Source: Deltaproteobacteria bacterium
GTDB taxonomy: Bacteria; Myxococcota; B64-G9
Direction: 5' to 3'
Assembly (NCBI GenBank): GCA_016935365.1
Contig: JAFGRB010000419.1
Span: 1 to 61,805 of the forward strand
Length of the DNA: 61,805 nt
Positions 37,299 through 46,400 of this stretch are shown in pieces. The notes below the pieces were generated by a model, which saw only the letters and a list, made by a program, of their open reading frames with translations, was not told the DNA's origin and ran no database searches. The position numbers were made by a program, and so were the translations under genes. How positions within the stretch are numbered: position 1 is the stretch's first letter; each line of letters opens with the position of its first letter.

Positions 37299-38876
37299 AT
37301 GTGCGGCTTTGTCGGCATCATCGGCCGGTCGGATTGCGCCGGCGACATCCTGCTCGCCTTGCAGGCGTTGCAGCACCGCGGCCAGGACAGCGCCGGGGTG
37401 GGCACCCTGTACCAGGGGCAGTTTCCGATCGTCAAGCGGCTCGGGCTCGTGGCGCAGGGCTTCGACGTCGACGAGCTCGAGCAGCTTCCGGGCTCGGCCG
37501 GCATCGGCCACGTGCGCTATCCGACGATCGGGGCGGGGCTGCTCAGAGACGCCCAGCCCTTCTTCTACCGGCAGCCGGGTGTCCTGATGGCCCACAACGG
37601 CCATCTGGTCAACGTGCGCGAGATGCAGCAGAGCCTGCTGGAGGACTCGATCCACCTGATGAGCAGCTGCGACGTGGAGCCGGTGCTGTGCACCTTCGCG
37701 CTCGAGCTGATGCGCCAGCGCCGGCGGGATCACGGCAGCCAGGACGCGGTCCAGGCCGTGAACGCGGTCCTGGAGAACACGCACGGGGCCTTCTCGATCG
37801 TCGCGGCCATGTTCCTCGACGGCCAGGAGGCCTTGCTGGCCTTTCGCGATTGCCGCGGCATCCGGCCGGCGGTTTGGGGCGTCAGGGGGCGTGACTACGT
37901 GGTGGCCTCGGAGTCGGTGGCCCTCGACATGCTCGGTGCGGAGCATTCCGGTGACGTGGCGCCGGGCGAGCTGATGATCTTCAAGGCCGGCTCGGCACCG
38001 GAGCGATACCAGCTCCGCGCGCCGGATCCCGCGCCCTGCATCTTCGAGTACATCTACTTCGCCCGGCCCGACTCGACGATGAACGGCGAGAGCGTATACG
38101 GGATCCGGCTCGCCCTGGGGCGGGAGCTGGCCAGGGCCTGGCGGGCCAAGGGGCTTTCCGCCGACGTGGTCATCCCGATCCCGGACACCTCCCGGCCGTC
38201 TGCGGCTGCGCTGGCCGAGCAGCTGGGCCTGCCCTGTCGCGAGGGCTTCATCAAGAACCGGTACACGGGTCGCACCTTCATCATGCCTCATGCGCACGAG
38301 CGCGCATCGGCCCTCAAGCTCAAGCTCAATCCGATCCGGTCCGAGTTCCGGGGTCGGAGGGTGCTGGTGGTGGACGACAGCATCGTGCGCGGAGCGACCC
38401 TGACCCACACCATCAACTTGATCCGCGCCCAGGGTGCGACCGAGATCCACCTGGCCATCTATTCGCCGCCGGTGCTCCACCCCTGCTACTGCGGGATCGA
38501 CATCTCGACCCGCGAGGAGCTGGTCGCCCCGTGCTTCTTGCCCCGGACGCCGAGAGCGGATCTGGACGCGGAAGGACAGGCCGATCTCGAACGCCGATTC
38601 GCAGCCCAGCTCGGGCTCGACTCGCTGACGTACCTGCCGCTGGCGGGGCTCCGATCCGCCTATCCCCATCCGCACTGCGCGGCGTGCTTCGATGGGCAGT
38701 ACCCGATCGCCATGACCGAAGCCCAGCGCTCATGGCTCGAGGCCGATCGCCGCTCGAGCGATCAGCGCCAGCTGCCGTTTGAGAGCCCTTTTGCCTGCCC
38801 GGATGACACGGGTGGGGATCTAGAATCGGAGAGACGCGAGACGCAAACCACTTCACAGGGAGGCACAGGAAAATGA
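37299..38876 (+). CDS. purF: Amidophosphoribosyltransferase
   Basis: 525 residues. The start at 37299 places Cys2 as the N-terminal nucleophile (MCGFVGIIG) of the class II glutamine amidotransferase domain, with LQALQHRGQDSAGVGT and IGHVRYPTIG. The phosphoribosyltransferase domain has VLVVDDSIVRGATLTH (PRPP loop) and YCGIDISTREELVA, the conserved C-terminal Cys region. It makes 5-phosphoribosylamine from PRPP and glutamine, the first step of purine synthesis. A GGGGAG lies too far upstream (about 18 nt) to be a normal SD. Its last 4 nt overlap the HU gene. Confidence 0.95.
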   Translation: MCGFVGIIGRSDCAGDILLALQALQHRGQDSAGVGTLYQGQFPIVKRLGLVAQGFDVDELEQLPGSAGIGHVRYPTIGAGLLRDAQPFFYRQPGVLMAHNGHLVNVREMQQSLLEDSIHLMSSCDVEPVLCTFALELMRQRRRDHGSQDAVQAVNAVLENTHGAFSIVAAMFLDGQEALLAFRDCRGIRPAVWGVRGRDYVVASESVALDMLGAEHSGDVAPGELMIFKAGSAPERYQLRAPDPAPCIFEYIYFARPDSTMNGESVYGIRLALGRELARAWRAKGLSADVVIPIPDTSRPSAAALAEQLGLPCREGFIKNRYTGRTFIMPHAHERASALKLKLNPIRSEFRGRRVLVVDDSIVRGATLTHTINLIRAQGATEIHLAIYSPPVLHPCYCGIDISTREELVAPCFLPRTPRADLDAEGQADLERRFAAQLGLDSLTYLPLAGLRSAYPHPHCAACFDGQYPIAMTEAQRSWLEADRRSSDQRQLPFESPFACPDDTGGDLESERRETQTTSQGGTGK

Positions 38877-39178
38877 ACCGAGACGAGATGGTAGACGGGA
38901 TCATGCGCGCTTCTGGCATCAGCAAGGCCAACGTGAGTCGCTTCTACGACGGGCTCGTGGAGCTGGCCAAGAAGAAGCTCGCCGCGGACGGCGAGTTCGT
39001 CTTCCCGGGCCTGGGGGTTCTGCGGGTCAAGGTGCGCAAGGCACGCGAGGGCCGCAATCCCAAGACGGGCGAGAAGATCCGCATTCCGCGTAAGAAAGTA
39101 GTGCGCTTCGGCGCCTACAAGGACCTCAAGGAGATCCTCAATCCCGCGCAGCAGAAGGAAGGCGAGCCCACCGAGTAG
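38873..39178 (+). CDS. HU/IHF-family DNA-binding protein
   Basis: 101 residues. N-terminal helices (MNRDEMVDGIMRASGISKANVSRFYDGL) and the beta-arm core GEFVFPGLGVLRVKVRKAREGRNPKTGEKIRIPRKKVVRF identify the family; GRNPKTGE is the arm motif that intercalates DNA. A C-terminal acidic tail (QQKEGEPTE) is extra. The start overlaps the purF stop (ATGA) and a GGGAGG lies upstream, so it is cotranscribed with purF. It probably organises the nucleoid. Confidence 0.92.
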   Translation: MNRDEMVDGIMRASGISKANVSRFYDGLVELAKKKLAADGEFVFPGLGVLRVKVRKAREGRNPKTGEKIRIPRKKVVRFGAYKDLKEILNPAQQKEGEPTE

Positions 39179-39196
39179 GCTTGATGGGATGCTCAG

Positions 39197-40810
39197 TCAG
39201 GGGCGCTTGCGCAGCGCCTCCAGGTCCTGAAAGTCCCTCTGCTTCTCGAGGAGCTCCCTCACGTCCTGGGGGGGCGGATCGTCGGTGACGAGAAGGTAGA
39301 GCACGAAGTCCTCAATCGCCTCCAGGGTGGCTCCGGAGCCCGACGCCTGGCGCGCCCGCTCCAGGATGCGCTCCTTCCACGTCTTGCACAGCCCCCCCAT
39401 CCGCTTGGCCACCTGCTGGGCAGCTGCGTCGTAGGCCTGCTCGGCCAGCTCGCGATCGCTGGCCGGGAACGCGAGCGGGTCTCCCTTCAGGCCATAGCGG
39501 AGATTGGGCTTGTGCGTGTCGTCCGAGCTGCTCGCCACGCCCGAGAAGACCTCGTCGGAGAACAGGCGGCTGCCCTCCACGCGGGCGCTGACCGAGGCGG
39601 AGGCCGTGGCGGTGCGGGTGACCTTGTGCACCTCGTAGCGGTGGATGTCGTACACGGGCTCGTCGAGCATGCGAGGCGTGTCCGAGAGCTTGTTGCGCAG
39701 CGCGAGCACCTGATCCTCGGTGGTGGTGCGCTCCTTTCGCAGCTTGGCCAGCGTGCGCTCGCGTTCGACGAGGCGCTTGCGCATCGCTGCCTCGTCGGCT
39801 TCGGGTCCTGCATCGGCGAATGCCTGCCGCAGCTGCTCGAGCTCCTTCTCCGTCTTCTGGATGTCGTCCGAGAGCTTCTCGACCCGCTCCCGTCCCGAAG
39901 CGATCTTGGTCTCGAGCTCCAGAAAGGCGGGGTTGTCCACTGGCCGGGTGCCCGACTGGTACTTGTGCTGGCCTTCCGATGTCTCGCGGCCTGTGCTGTA
40001 GTCGAGCCCCTTCAGCTCCACCGTCAACACAGCCCGCGGATCGCCCTCGATGGCGGGACCGGCGTTGGGACAGCCGGGAATGGTGACCTGGGCGATGCGG
40101 CGCACCATCTCCGCCGTACCGGTCACGAGGGGTCGCTTCACCCGCCCGGGCTTCACCCGGAAGGAGAAAGTGCTGGCCGCGGCGAGCTGCGATCGAGACT
40201 CCTGCTCGGCGGCGGCCGAGTCGCCGTAGCTGCTCGAGATCTTGCGAAGCTTGATCAGCTCGATCAGGGCGTTGCCGTACAGGTGTCGGTTCTGGTAGCG
40301 CTTTGCCTCCATCAGCAACATGCTCGCCCAGGCGCTGCGGGCCTCCTCCAGCCCCTGCGTGGCCGGAGCCAGGCGGGGCAGCTCGCCCAGCAAGCGCTCG
40401 TAGAGCGAGATGGCATCCCGGTAGCGCTTCTCCTGGACCGCCTTGCGGCCCTGGCCCAGGATCATCTTGGCCGCCTGCTTGAGCGCCTGCTTGTATGCCG
40501 ACTCGTTCGGCAAGCGGCCGAGCGCCTTCTTGAACGCGCCCAGCGCCGCCCAGAAGTCCCCCGAGAGGATCGCCTGCCGGCCTTCCTCGATCTCGGCATC
40601 GGCGAGCTTCTTGCGGGTCTTGTGGAGGCGCAGCTTCACCTCCGGATCGGAGGGCGCCTCGCGCTCCGCCAGCTCGTACTGCGCGAGCGCCTCCTCGTAC
40701 AGGCCCGAGCCTGCGAGCTGGTCTCCGCGCCGGATGTGCTCGCCCGCGCCGCAGGCTGCGGCCACGAATCCTACCAATAATGCGATAAGTCGTATCGGAG
40801 TTGAGCTCAT
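39197..40810 (-). CDS. TPR-containing lipoprotein
   Basis: 537 residues. Lipobox VAAAC (Cys20). Residues about 25-190 are TPR-like helix pairs (GDQLAGSGLYEEALAQYELAEREAPSD, GRKAVQEKRYRDAISLYERLLGELP). A middle coiled coil runs about 290-360 (ELETKIASGRERVEKLSDDIQKTEKELEQL), between beta-rich segments that include YDIHRYEVHKVTRTATASASV. No enzyme motif is present. I infer a periplasmic or outer-membrane assembly factor. The ATG at 40810 lacks an SD, but TACCAT ends 8 nt upstream with TTGACA at 17 bp: a leaderless transcript. Confidence 0.8.
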   Translation of the reverse strand: MSSTPIRLIALLVGFVAAACGAGEHIRRGDQLAGSGLYEEALAQYELAEREAPSDPEVKLRLHKTRKKLADAEIEEGRQAILSGDFWAALGAFKKALGRLPNESAYKQALKQAAKMILGQGRKAVQEKRYRDAISLYERLLGELPRLAPATQGLEEARSAWASMLLMEAKRYQNRHLYGNALIELIKLRKISSSYGDSAAAEQESRSQLAAASTFSFRVKPGRVKRPLVTGTAEMVRRIAQVTIPGCPNAGPAIEGDPRAVLTVELKGLDYSTGRETSEGQHKYQSGTRPVDNPAFLELETKIASGRERVEKLSDDIQKTEKELEQLRQAFADAGPEADEAAMRKRLVERERTLAKLRKERTTTEDQVLALRNKLSDTPRMLDEPVYDIHRYEVHKVTRTATASASVSARVEGSRLFSDEVFSGVASSSDDTHKPNLRYGLKGDPLAFPASDRELAEQAYDAAAQQVAKRMGGLCKTWKERILERARQASGSGATLEAIEDFVLYLLVTDDPPPQDVRELLEKQRDFQDLEALRKRP

Positions 40811-40818
40811 CCGTGTCG

Positions 40819-40847
40819 ATGGTACGGGTACGGGCGGGCCATGTCAA
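40819..40847 (-). promoter_or_regulatory. Promoter of the TPR lipoprotein gene (leaderless)
   Basis: Minus strand: TTGACA (40847-40842), 17 bp, TACCAT (40824-40819), then 8 nt to the ATG. Confidence 0.6.
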
Positions 40848-40877
40848 AAAACGTATGACCCGGTGCTCCCGTCGCGC

Positions 40878-41279
40878 TCAGGGCATCAAGTGCCAGGACG
40901 CGTCCGGAAAGTCCATCCGCTGCTTGGCCAGCATATACAGCGGGCGGCCGGGCGAGACCAGGTCGCCGGTGTCCGGCAGGGGATCGCCGTATGCGGCGTT
41001 CGCGTTCATGTCGATGAAGCCGAAGGCCCGGTACTCTCCCTCGGCGACGGAGTTGTGCTGGAAGTCGCAGCTCGGCCCCTCGAGCTGGCAGCCCGCCTGG
41101 TAGGCGGCCGGGGATTCGATGTCGCCGTCGGGCGAGGTGAGGCGGATGTAGACGTTGCGAGCCGACGCGGACCAGGAGGTGCAGATCGCGGTGCCGTAGA
41201 AGATGTAGGTCGACACGGGCTGCTCCGAGCCACAGGCCGGCAGACATGCGGCCAGAATGAATGTCGGTATCCAGCGCAT
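40878..41279 (-). CDS. Small lipoprotein of unknown function
   Basis: 133 residues. Lipobox CLPAC (Cys16). The mature part is a beta-rich domain with VSTYIFYGTAICTSWSASARNVYIRL, an internal Cys pair (AGCQLEGPSCDF) and YRAFGFIDMNANAAYGDPLPDTGDL, which resembles secreted beta-sandwich domains with an Asp/Asn calcium loop. No family recognised. TAGAAT ends 8 nt before the ATG, but the -35 is poor; it may instead be read through from the barrel gene 11 nt upstream. Confidence 0.7.
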   Translation of the reverse strand: MRWIPTFILAACLPACGSEQPVSTYIFYGTAICTSWSASARNVYIRLTSPDGDIESPAAYQAGCQLEGPSCDFQHNSVAEGEYRAFGFIDMNANAAYGDPLPDTGDLVSPGRPLYMLAKQRMDFPDASWHLMP

Positions 41280-41290
41280 CGGGCTTCATT

Positions 41291-41833
41291 CTACTCGAAG
41301 ACCAGCCCCAGGCCCAGCACGAGGTCGATGAAGGCGCCCTGCGCGTCCTGCGCGACGTAGCCGCCCGACACGCGCCCCAGAATGAAAAAAGGGCCTTCGA
41401 GGTCGTGGACCAGCTCGAGCCCTCCGGAGAACACTCCGGCGATCTCCGAGGCGTCGTGGGATGCGTCGAGCCAGATGCCGCCGCGGCCCTCCAGGGCGAG
41501 CTCGAGCTTGCAGGACCGATAGAGGTGCAAGCGCACGAAGGCCTCGGCGGTCACGGTGACGTCCAGGATGAGGCCGACCGAGGACGAGAGCCCCATCGCC
41601 ACCGGCCCGAAGAGGCGCAGCGAGCCCTCGGCCCCGAGCGAGAACTGCACCTGGTCCTCGGCGCGGATGTAGTACTGCGGCCCCAGGAAGAGATCGACGC
41701 GCCCCAGCCACTCGTCGCTGCCGCAGGCGCTCATCTCCGCTTCTTCGGCCTGGATCGGGCCGGCGGACAGGACTGCAGCGATCAGAAGCAGCGCGGGAGC
41801 CGGGCCGCGATCAGCCCTGCGGTTCCTGGTCAT
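41291..41833 (-). CDS. Small outer-membrane barrel-like protein
   Basis: 180 residues with a signal peptide (LLLIAAVLSAGPIQA-EE). The mature part is a series of amphipathic strands (VDLFLGPQYYIRAEDQVQFSLGAEGSL, ILDVTVTAEAFVRLHLYRSCKLELALEG, LGLGLVFE) ending in an aromatic-acidic residue pair, consistent with an 8- to 10-strand barrel. It overlaps the upstream M20 peptidase gene by 23 nt, so it is translated from the same mRNA; AAGGA lies just before the ATG. Confidence 0.7.
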   Translation of the reverse strand: MTRNRRADRGPAPALLLIAAVLSAGPIQAEEAEMSACGSDEWLGRVDLFLGPQYYIRAEDQVQFSLGAEGSLRLFGPVAMGLSSSVGLILDVTVTAEAFVRLHLYRSCKLELALEGRGGIWLDASHDASEIAGVFSGGLELVHDLEGPFFILGRVSGGYVAQDAQGAFIDLVLGLGLVFE

Positions 41834-43370
41834 CCTCGTCCTTCCCGGCGCTCGCCTCGTCTGGCTCGAGAGGCTCTGACTCGGCCGCCGGGCCCAGCGG
41901 CGCGCTCACGGCTTCTCGCTCGATCCGGCTCGGCGCATCGGGATCGGGACCGAGCGGAGTAGCCGGGCCGGGTGCGATCTCGGGCTGCGGCGAGACCGGG
42001 CCCAGCACCTCGTCCATGAGCGAGCCGACCGCCTTGTGCGCCGCGGGCGCCTTGCAGTAGCGCTCGACGACCTCGCAAAGGACATCCAGCCCCCACTTGA
42101 AGGCGTCGACGCCGATCCGCTCGTTGTGGCCGTGGGCCAGCCGGGCGATCTTCTCGCCGGGGTCGTTGTTCATGGGCGAGAATCCGTAGGTGACGATGCC
42201 GAGCCGATCCAGGTGCTTGGCGTCGGTCAAGCCGGTCAGCAGGTAGGGGACCACCTCGGCATCCGGCTCGCGCTCGGTGATCACCCTGCGGATCGTGTCG
42301 AACAGCGGGGTGTCGTACGAGTAGACCAGCGGCTCCATCCAATCAACCAGCTCGATCTCGGCCTCCTCGCCCAGGACTTTCTGCAGCTCGGCCTGGAAGC
42401 TCTCCCAGGTCTGCCCCGGCAGGACGCGTCCGTCGAGGTCCACCTCGGCGCTCGACGGGATGACGTTGATCTTCTCCCCGCCCCGGATGGATGTCGGCGT
42501 GGCCGTGTTGTGGAGCTGGGCATTGAAGAGCCGCGCCTGCTCATCGTCCATGACCGCCATCGCCTTGCCGCTGGTCAGGGGATTGAGCAGGGCCTTGAGC
42601 GCCATGCGCACGTGAAGACGCTGCCGGGCCGCGACCGTCTCGACGAAGTGGCGAACGGTCTCGGTCGCGTGCAGCGGCAGGCCCTTGCGCTCGAGGCGTA
42701 CCAGCCCGCGGGCCAGGCGGTGGATGGCGCTATCGGGATCCGGCACCGAGCCGTGGCCGGGCTGTCCCCGAAAGCGCGCCCGGCACCAGGCCGCGCCTCG
42801 TTCCGCCACCTGCACCGGGAAGTAGCTCCGGCCCATGATGTCGATCCGGAAGCCTCCCACCTCGCACAGCGCGTGCTCGGCCCGCAGCAGATCGGGGTGA
42901 TGGTCGACCAGGAAGCCGGCGCCCATCTTGCCGCCGCACTCCTCGTCGGCCACGGCCGCGAAGATGACGTCGCGACGAAGGGAGTGGGCGTTTCGCTTGA
43001 GCCACAGGATCGTGGCCAGCGACATGGCGACCATGTTCTTCATGTCCACGGCCCCGCGGCCGTAGAGGTATCCATCCCGGATCTCGGCGGCGAAAGGATC
43101 CGCTTCCCAGTGCTCCGGCTCGGCCGGGACGACGTCCAGGTGGCCGAAGAGCAGCAGCGGCGCATCGGAGCCGTCCCCCTCGAGCCGTGCGACCACGTTG
43201 CCGCGGCCCGGCGCCGATTCGATCACGACCGGATCCAGACCTTCCCGTTCGAGCACCTCGGCCAGGTATCGTGCGGCTGGTGTCTCGTTGCCGGGCGGGT
43301 TGCTCGTGTTGAAGGTGAGCAGCTTTACGAAGTGCTCGAGTCCCTCTTCTGCCAGGGCTGCTCTATCCAT
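41811..43370 (-). CDS. M20-family metallopeptidase with disordered C-terminal tail
   Basis: 519 residues; GGGAGG lies 6 nt before the ATG. M20 metal motifs in order: LLLFGHLDVVPAEP, GRGAVDMKN, ADEECGGKMGAG and HGHNERIG; the dimerisation domain (GQPGHGSVP, INVIPSSAEVDLDGRVLPG) is present. It hydrolyses peptides or acyl-amino acids in the cytoplasm, using two zinc ions. About 70 C-terminal residues are Pro/Glu/Ala-rich and outside the family fold. It lies 36 nt downstream of the methyltransferase/coiled-coil gene and overlaps the barrel gene. Confidence 0.92.
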   Translation of the reverse strand: MDRAALAEEGLEHFVKLLTFNTSNPPGNETPAARYLAEVLEREGLDPVVIESAPGRGNVVARLEGDGSDAPLLLFGHLDVVPAEPEHWEADPFAAEIRDGYLYGRGAVDMKNMVAMSLATILWLKRNAHSLRRDVIFAAVADEECGGKMGAGFLVDHHPDLLRAEHALCEVGGFRIDIMGRSYFPVQVAERGAAWCRARFRGQPGHGSVPDPDSAIHRLARGLVRLERKGLPLHATETVRHFVETVAARQRLHVRMALKALLNPLTSGKAMAVMDDEQARLFNAQLHNTATPTSIRGGEKINVIPSSAEVDLDGRVLPGQTWESFQAELQKVLGEEAEIELVDWMEPLVYSYDTPLFDTIRRVITEREPDAEVVPYLLTGLTDAKHLDRLGIVTYGFSPMNNDPGEKIARLAHGHNERIGVDAFKWGLDVLCEVVERYCKAPAAHKAVGSLMDEVLGPVSPQPEIAPGPATPLGPDPDAPSRIEREAVSAPLGPAAESEPLEPDEASAGKDEDDQEPQG

Positions 43371-43406
43371 CTCTGTCCTCCCGGCGCGCCCGCCCGGGCT
43401 CCTCCA

Positions 43407-46400
43407 TCAGGAAGAAGAGGCCCTGGCTGCGGCCAGCTCCCGTTCCATCGCCTGGATGCGTCGCTCTCTCTCGGCGAGCAGCTCCTTGAGCTGCTGCGAG
43501 GAACGGACGGATTGCTCGCGGACCTTGCGTATCTCGGCATAGCTTTCCGCCAGCGCCTTCTTGTTGATCTCGAGCTGCCGGCCGAGCTCCTGCTCGCGCG
43601 ACGAGGTGTACTGGCGAAGCTGGCTGAGCTCTCCTTCCAGCTCGGTGATGCGCCGCTGGGTCGCGGACAGATCGGCCTCGAAGCGCGCCGAGCTGGTGTC
43701 GGACTCTGTCGACGGACGATCTGGGCGCTGCGCTTGCATCCGGGCGAGCTTCTCGGACAGCTCCTCGAGCCGGTGCTGGCCATCGATGCTCCGCGCTCGC
43801 TCGCGCTCCAGCGCCTGCTGTGATTCGCCGAGCCGGCGCTCCAGCTCGACCAAGCGATCGCCGTCGCCCACGGCGGGAGCTGCAGCCAGGCGCTGCTCTG
43901 CCGCGGTGGCCCTCTGCTCGGCGGCCAGGCGCGCCTGCTCCATCTCCGCCAAGCGCTCGGTCAGAGACCGCATCTGCTCATCCCTGCGCCGCACTTGCTC
44001 GCTCATGGACGCCAGCTCGGAGCCGGTGCCGGCGCCCAGCTCTCCGAGCTGCTCCTGCAAAGCGGCGAGCCTAGACTGCAGCGTCTGCTCTCGCTGCCGG
44101 GAGGCTTCCAGCGACTGCTCGAGCGACTCGATTCGCGTCCGCGACTCTCCGCGGAAGCGAGTCAACTCTTGCTCCATGCCGCGTGTGCGGGTTCTCTCCT
44201 CGGCGATTCGACGGTGCGCCTCCTCGAGCTCGGCGTTGCGTTCATCCATCTGGAGCTGACAGGCTTCCAGGCGGCTCTGGCTGTCCCGAACCCGGTCCTG
44301 CAGCGTCGTCAGCTCGCCGCGATGTTGGTCGGTCTGCTGGAGCTCGGCTTTCAGCTCATCGAGCTGCAGTTTCTGGACACGGCCCTCTTCTTGGATGCCG
44401 AGCATGCTTCTGTGCATGCGCTCGTTTTCTTCCAGAAGCCGTTCGACTTCTTCCTGGCATCTCTGATACTCGAGCCGACCCTCGTCCAGCTCGGACTCGT
44501 GAAGCTGAAGGCTGGCATTCATTCGCTCGAGCTCCGCACGATGCCAGGCGAGCTCCCGTTCTGTCCCGACCGAGCGCTGGCGGGCAGCTTCGGCCTGCGC
44601 CAGACGATCGAGTGTCTCGGCAAGCCGATTCTCCGACGCGTCGAGCTCTTTGCGCCATTTCTGGCTCTGGGCCTGCAGCCGCTGAACCGCTTCCCGGTTG
44701 CGATCGTTTTGTTCCTCGCGTTCGAAAAGCCGGCGCTGCAGGACCGCCAACTCGGACTGGACCCTGGATAGCTCCTGCTCGAGCTGGTGCTCAGAGTCCT
44801 GCTCTCCTAGCTGCAGGTTGGAGAGATCCGACTCCAGCTTCTCGCGCTGCTGCTCTTGCTCGGACAGAGCCGCCCGCAGCAGCTCGATGGCTGCCGCGAG
44901 TTCCTCTTCGTGCGCCCTGGCCTCGTAGAGCTCGTGGGTCAGGTCTCCGACTTTCTCCCAGGCATCCTCCAGATCGACGCTCTGGTGTTCGATCCGCTGC
45001 GTGAGCTCCTGGATCAAGCGCAGCCGGTCCTGCTCGCGGGATTCTCCGTCCTGGAGCCGGTTGACGACTTCGACCAGATCGGATTCCAGCTCGCGGTTGT
45101 CTGCTGCCTGCTCGACGAGACGCGCCTGGAGTGCGGACAGCCGTTCCGACTCGGAAGTCAGGCGCTGGCGGAGCTGCATGGCTTCCTGCTGGGAGTCCGC
45201 GAGCTCCTGGCGAAGGGTATCAATCTCTTCCCTGTCGGAGAGGCGCGTGCGCTCTGCATTGACGAGGCGCGAGGCGAGGTGCTCGGCCCGGGACCCGGCT
45301 TCTCGACTCCGGTCTTCGGCCCGCTTGAAGTGCGCCTGCACGGCGGAGAGCCGCTCTAGCAATTCGTCTCGCTCGCTGCAGAGCGACTCCAGCTCGCGGC
45401 TCTTCTCTTCCCACTCCATCTGGAGTCGCTCCGCCCGCCTCGACGCCTGGACGAGCTGCTCCTGACGCTGCTCGTTCTCGGCGGCAAGCTGGCCGCGCTG
45501 GCTCGCCAGATCCTGCTCGCGGCACTTGACGGACTGGATCTCCGCGCCGAGCTTCTCGAGCGAGCGTTTCAGCCCGCGGTTCTCCTCTCGGAGCGACGCG
45601 ATCATGACCTCGTCGTCCGCGCGGCGACGGTCGCGCTCTGCAGCCTCCAGCTGCCGCTGTGCGCTGGCCAGCTGGCGGGCGTGCTCTTCGTTCTCCGACT
45701 TGAGCCGCTCGACCTCATTGCGCTCCGCATCGAGCCAGCTCTGCTTCTCCTCGGCGGCATCGCGCCAGCGCCCGATCTCGTTGCGGGTCTCCTCGGCCAC
45801 CCGGCGTGCGGCGGCGACCTCCCCCTCCAGCAAGGTCATCCGCTCCTGGAGCTCGTCCGCGCTGCGCTCGAGCGCCTCGCTCTCCTCGCGAAGGCGCGCA
45901 TTTTCGATGCGGAGCGATTCCCGATCGGCCGATATCGTGCGTATCAGCTGGGGGATCTCGTCTGCGTGCAGCGGGTTGTCTTCCGGCAAGCCGAGCAAGA
46001 GGTTGAGCAGCTCCCGGCGTACAGGCAGCTCCTCCTCGCCGCGCAAGTGCAGCTCGCCCCGGAGCCGCTCGAGCGAGCGGTCCTTCTCCACGATCTGCTG
46101 GCGCAGCGCGTTGGTCTGGCGCTCGCTGTCGACCAGTCGGCGCTCGAGTTGGGTGATCTGCGATTTGTACTCTTCCCGCTCGTCCTCCAGCTTCCGCAGG
46201 ATATCCGTGCGCTCCACATACTGGGTCCTGCTCGCGCGGAACTCGTCCTCCAGCTTGGACGCTCTCGAGAGGGCGGCCTCGTACTCCTGATCTCGTCTTT
46301 CTGCCTGTCCGCGAGCGGCCAGCAGTCCCCGTTCCAGCTTCTGTATCCGCGTGCGGGCCTGCTCGATATCGCGCTCGAGCGCCTCGGCCCGCGTCCTCGC